From the NCBI GenBank assembly GCA_018652955.1, contig JABIBA010000009.1, positions 165,740-229,739 of the forward strand: DNA of 64,000 nt. The letters are read 5' to 3'. Source of the DNA: Candidatus Peribacter sp. Lineage in GTDB: Bacteria; Patescibacteriota; Gracilibacteria; Peribacterales; Peribacteraceae. Of the stretch, positions 61,259 through 64,000 are shown piece by piece. Both the position numbers and the translations under genes were made by a program. How positions within the stretch are numbered: the first letter of the stretch is position 1; every line of letters begins with the position of its first letter. The notes under the pieces are model-generated. The model did no database searches and was not told the origin of the DNA. It was given only the letters and a program-made list of their open reading frames with translations.

Positions 61259-61711
61259 ATGTCCGACTACACCTGCACACTCGACAAACTCTTCTCGCTT
61301 TTTGTACTTGCAACAATAGTCCTTCTTGCAGGCTATATGACAGTGCGTATTGGTACGCAGGCTATTATGTTTGCAGAACATGTTGCCATGGGAAATTACC
61401 TCGACATGGAGTTTATGGATGAGCACAGTAGACGTGCATTACACTCTATTGCTGAAGTCTTGATTCTGATCAAAGCTTATCGAATTTTAGTGTCGTATCT
61501 TAAAACACATCACATCTCTGTAGAATATATTGTTGAAATTTCGATTATTGCCTCTGCTATAGAACTTCTCTTTGCAGCAGATACTCACAATGTCTACACA
61601 CAAGCTATATTTGCAGTATTCGGGTTATCAAATTTGATCATTTACTTATACTTTTTTGGACCAGAACACGATGAAAGTCTTCATCGCTCTGTTAAAAAGC
61701 GTAAAAAGTAG
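61259..61711 (+). CDS. PsiE-family (phosphate-starvation-inducible-like) membrane protein
   Basis: This 150-residue protein has four helices. HSIAEVLILIKAYRILVSYLKTHHISVEYIVEISIIASAIELLF matches the PsiE pattern (shown as residues 62-105; the VEYxxExxxIAxxxEL core is diagnostic). PsiE is of unknown molecular function and is named from its induction by phosphate starvation in E. coli. The tail is basic (KKRKK). It ends 14 nt before the next gene, which has its own -10. Confidence 0.75.
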   Translation: MSDYTCTLDKLFSLFVLATIVLLAGYMTVRIGTQAIMFAEHVAMGNYLDMEFMDEHSRRALHSIAEVLILIKAYRILVSYLKTHHISVEYIVEISIIASAIELLFAADTHNVYTQAIFAVFGLSNLIIYLYFFGPEHDESLHRSVKKRKK

Positions 61712-61725
61712 TACACTAACTTCCT

Positions 61726-62637
61726 ATGAAAATTTTATACACTCTCTTTCTTGCTACTCTTATCCCTCTTCCGTGCGCAGCACAGGAAGTGAGCTTTCTT
61801 ATAGAACAAGTGTATGCCACTTCTGAAATACAAGTTGAAGAACGTGATGTATCAGAGCTTACTGGTGCTGCAGCTCGTAGATATCGAGAGCAGTTACGAT
61901 TGCAAAATGAACGTGAGGCTGAGGAAGCAGCAAGTTCGAGTGATGGTGTTTTAGAAGAGACTGTTGATAGTCCAGAGATGGAAGTTCAGGAGTCTTCTGA
62001 AAGCTCACAAGTTATTGAATCTTCTGAGTCTTCAGCGTCAGAACCTGCAGAGCCGTACTACGAACCAGCTCCAGCAGAAAAGCCATACACTCCCCCACCT
62101 GCAGTCGACCAAGAGGAGCAAGATGAGCTTACGCTCGAACAGCTCGAAGAGTATGCCAATGAGGCGAGTGAAAATATCGAAGAGCTTATCGAAGCTCTCG
62201 AAGAAGGTTTTGTTATTACGAGTACATCAAGTCTCGGAAGTCCCCTTCCAACAGCTCAGCGCTCAGCAATTTTGCGTCGCACAGTTCGCACAGTAGGTCA
62301 GCTAAAACTCTTTGCTCGTGCACTTGCCGAGAGTGATGCTCAACTTCGCAAAATCGAAGTCATTGAAGACAGTGTAGTGGTTTCCTATAGAAGAAAAGCC
62401 TACATCTTTGGATTCATTCCTTTGAATTATATTATCGAGACTTCTGTGACAGATGATACCGTTACTGTTGAAAAGCCTTGGTGGTTACTACTCTCTCGTC
62501 ATGACATTGATGAACACATCGATACACTGCAACAAGACATAGAAAATCTCGAACCCGTTGATGACGGTGTTCCGGGTTTACTTTCTCGTATGCAAGGCAT
62601 ACTCGAAGCGATGAGTGGAGTTGCAAAACAAGAGTAA
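61726..62637 (+). CDS. Secreted protein of unknown function with Ser/Glu-rich linker (303 residues)
   Basis: A signal peptide (MKILYTLFLATLIPLPCAAQE) is followed by an Arg/Glu-rich helical stretch. A low-complexity Ser/Glu/Pro linker (about 65-125) leads into a C-terminal domain of mixed structure (IRKIEVIEDSVVVSYRRKAYIFGFIPLNY is near residues 213-242, starting LRKIEV). TACACT ends 8 nt before the ATG. I recognise no family. It is probably periplasmic or cell-surface. Confidence 0.65.
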   Translation: MKILYTLFLATLIPLPCAAQEVSFLIEQVYATSEIQVEERDVSELTGAAARRYREQLRLQNEREAEEAASSSDGVLEETVDSPEMEVQESSESSQVIESSESSASEPAEPYYEPAPAEKPYTPPPAVDQEEQDELTLEQLEEYANEASENIEELIEALEEGFVITSTSSLGSPLPTAQRSAILRRTVRTVGQLKLFARALAESDAQLRKIEVIEDSVVVSYRRKAYIFGFIPLNYIIETSVTDDTVTVEKPWWLLLSRHDIDEHIDTLQQDIENLEPVDDGVPGLLSRMQGILEAMSGVAKQE

Positions 62638-62715
62638 GGTCGTAACAGATTTTTTTTTACTGGCAACAACAAGAGTCTTTCTGTTGGGGTAGCTAAATGG
62701 TACCCTTTACATTGC

Positions 62716-64000
62716 ATGTCTGCACTTAAATTTCCTCTGCGACTACTTGCCCTACTAGTATTACTAGGAGGCGCTATGTTTATTTCGCTTAATGCAGAGG
62801 ATATTCCGCTTCGTGGGCAAGTAGGTGGGGATATAGGTACAACAGATATCGATGTCTGTGGAGATGGCACCCAAGGGGATATAGAACAATGTGACGATGG
62901 AATGCATTGTCTAAATGGATTGAGCTGCTCTCCAAATACTGGCTGTTCAGATTTCACGAACTGTATGCCAAGAAGTGGCGATGGATGTAGTGACATGTGC
63001 GAACTTGAATGTTTTTATTGTGATGGCACTGCAATTTCTGGAGCATGTACGCCTATGACTGGTCTTTCATGCAATTCTGCAGATCACTATACAAGTGAAT
63101 CTGCCTGCACTGCAGTGTGCCCTAATTGTAATATGTTTGATCCAGTTGGACCGTGGTGTGCTAAGGGAGAATGGTGTAATGGTCAGTCTTGTGCTCAAAC
63201 TCAGGATGGATCATGCGTTTACTATAATCCTGGAATTTGTGAACCGTGTAGTACTGGTCAAACATGGTGCAACACTTGCAATGGACTTGGTAAAGACGAT
63301 GAGTGTCCAACAGGATATGGATGCAGTGTTATAGGTACATTTCCAGGAATAGACCCTCCAGAAACTCGTTGGAGATGTAAGCTTGGCGGTGGAAGTACAG
63401 GTGGAACAGGAGGTACAGGTGGATCAACAGGTGGATCAACAGGTGGTACAACAGGTGGTACAACTGGCGGACTATTTGGAGGAACTACAGGTGGGACAAC
63501 AGGTGGAACAACAGGTGGTGCAGCCGATGGCCCAGGTCCTGGACCTTCAGGCTGTGTGTACTGCGGAAGTTGTCAGCCAATTTCTCATCCTCCACCACTA
63601 CCAGATACATATACGTGCACTTCTGCTGTTGCAGTCTGCAGCTCACCTCCACCAACGCTTGATTGTGAGACTGCAGGATATCAATGTGGAAGTACCATTC
63701 CAGGAGTTACTACGTTATGCGGTGCTAGTTCACCTGGCCCAGGTCCCGGCCCCGCTACGCCAGGTGGCCCCGGTCCTGGCCCCGGAACAGTCTCTGGCCC
63801 TGGCCCCGGAACAGTCTCTGGTCCTGGCCCTGGAACAACTATGTGTAGTAGTGATGGTGATTGTTCTCCGCCTAACCCAAATCCTTGTCAGGGTCCTCTG
63901 GTTAATCAGTATTGTTTCTTCGAAAGTGACGGTACATTCAAGTGTGTAGCTGCAGGTAAATGTGTTCGTGACAAAAATTCTTGCTGGAATACAGCGTGTG
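62716..64000 (+). CDS. Fourth secreted Cys-rich repeat protein, N-terminal part (runs off the window)
   Basis: The frame opens at the ATG at 62716 and stays open for 428 codons to the window end. A signal segment, FPLRLLALLVLLGGAMFISL, is followed by a CGDG repeat (DVCGDGTQGDIEQCDDG), further Cys-rich modules, a (Gly-Thr/Ser-Gly) linker at about 63400-63530, a Cys-rich module and a Pro/Gly-rich linker with repeated GPGPGTVS units. The composition and the CGDG module match the other large surface proteins, so the same C-terminal stalk and signal are expected beyond the window. TACCCT ends 9 nt before the ATG. Confidence 0.85.
   Translation, partial: MSALKFPLRLLALLVLLGGAMFISLNAEDIPLRGQVGGDIGTTDIDVCGDGTQGDIEQCDDGMHCLNGLSCSPNTGCSDFTNCMPRSGDGCSDMCELECFYCDGTAISGACTPMTGLSCNSADHYTSESACTAVCPNCNMFDPVGPWCAKGEWCNGQSCAQTQDGSCVYYNPGICEPCSTGQTWCNTCNGLGKDDECPTGYGCSVIGTFPGIDPPETRWRCKLGGGSTGGTGGTGGSTGGSTGGTTGGTTGGLFGGTTGGTTGGTTGGAADGPGPGPSGCVYCGSCQPISHPPPLPDTYTCTSAVAVCSSPPPTLDCETAGYQCGSTIPGVTTLCGASSPGPGPGPATPGGPGPGPGTVSGPGPGTVSGPGPGTTMCSSDGDCSPPNPNPCQGPLVNQYCFFESDGTFKCVAAGKCVRDKNSCWNTAC
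63396..63530 (+). repeat. Gly-Thr/Ser-rich linker repeat
   Basis: Tandem 9- and 12-nt repeats (ggtggaacaggaggtaca-like) encode TGGTGG/STGGSTGG units inside the fourth surface protein. This is a flexible, probably length-variable linker. Confidence 0.8.

Overview
The window reads as part of a bacterial chromosome that is most likely from a candidate phylum (CPR/Patescibacteria-type; a Peregrinibacteria-like lineage is my best guess, by inference only). The reasons are compact house-keeping genes with atypical termini (short MiaA, divergent L21 N-terminus), a baseplate-J-like membrane protein of the type seen in CPR genomes, very large secreted repeat proteins, and no amino-acid or nucleotide biosynthesis genes. 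UGA acts as a stop (TGA ends the gene at 37205-37411) but is almost never used. This argues against the UGA=Gly code of Gracilibacteria/Absconditabacteria.

Layout. 1-2580: nusG-secE, lepB, a PH-domain membrane protein, a HEPN-like protein and pth. 2582-17840: two giant secreted proteins on the minus strand, a Cys-rich CGDG-repeat protein and a 3,867-residue protein made of about 28 DUF11 units. 17950-34186: mostly housekeeping and envelope genes: HTTM membrane protein, fatty-acid desaturase, tRNA-Gln(TTG), M42 peptidase, rplU, DoxX-like, clpP, miaA, tsaE fused to an HD domain, M23 peptidase, WecA/MraY-type transferase, an orphan AroE N-terminal domain, pgk, baseplate-J-like. 34220-36934: second Cys-rich surface protein. 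37839-48605: accessory region. It starts with a tyrosine recombinase whose 3' end is duplicated 0.6 kb downstream, followed by small membrane and cupin genes, a TIR/membrane-protein operon that looks like a defence cassette, and a cluster of small secreted Cys-rich proteins with an SLH-anchored protease. 48879-53549: third Cys-rich surface protein. 53562-62637: lipoproteins (hydrolase, MsrB, truncated dienelactone hydrolase), SDR, a 776-residue unknown, typA/bipA, PsiE-like. 62716-end: a fourth Cys-rich secreted protein running off the window.

Themes. (1) The three complete Cys-rich surface proteins (2582-6121, 34220-36934, 48879-53549) have unrelated heads but share a C-terminal stalk of CGDG repeats, a Gln/Pro-rich linker and the same terminal signal ([13 protein letters not shown] motif, hydrophobic segment, Arg/Lys cluster). 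This looks like an undescribed surface-sorting signal. (2) About twenty genes have a TATAAT-like hexamer ending 5-8 nt before the start codon and no Shine-Dalgarno. Leaderless mRNAs therefore seem to be the rule, with divergent start codons as close as 15 nt. The few genes with a good Shine-Dalgarno sequence lie in accessory stretches. (3) At two loci (miaA and the tyrosine recombinase) a diverged second copy of the gene's own 3' end, conserved at the protein level, lies just downstream. This suggests integration or gene-replacement events aimed at gene 3' ends. At the recombinase the duplicated tail flanks a one-gene cassette and may be its attachment site.
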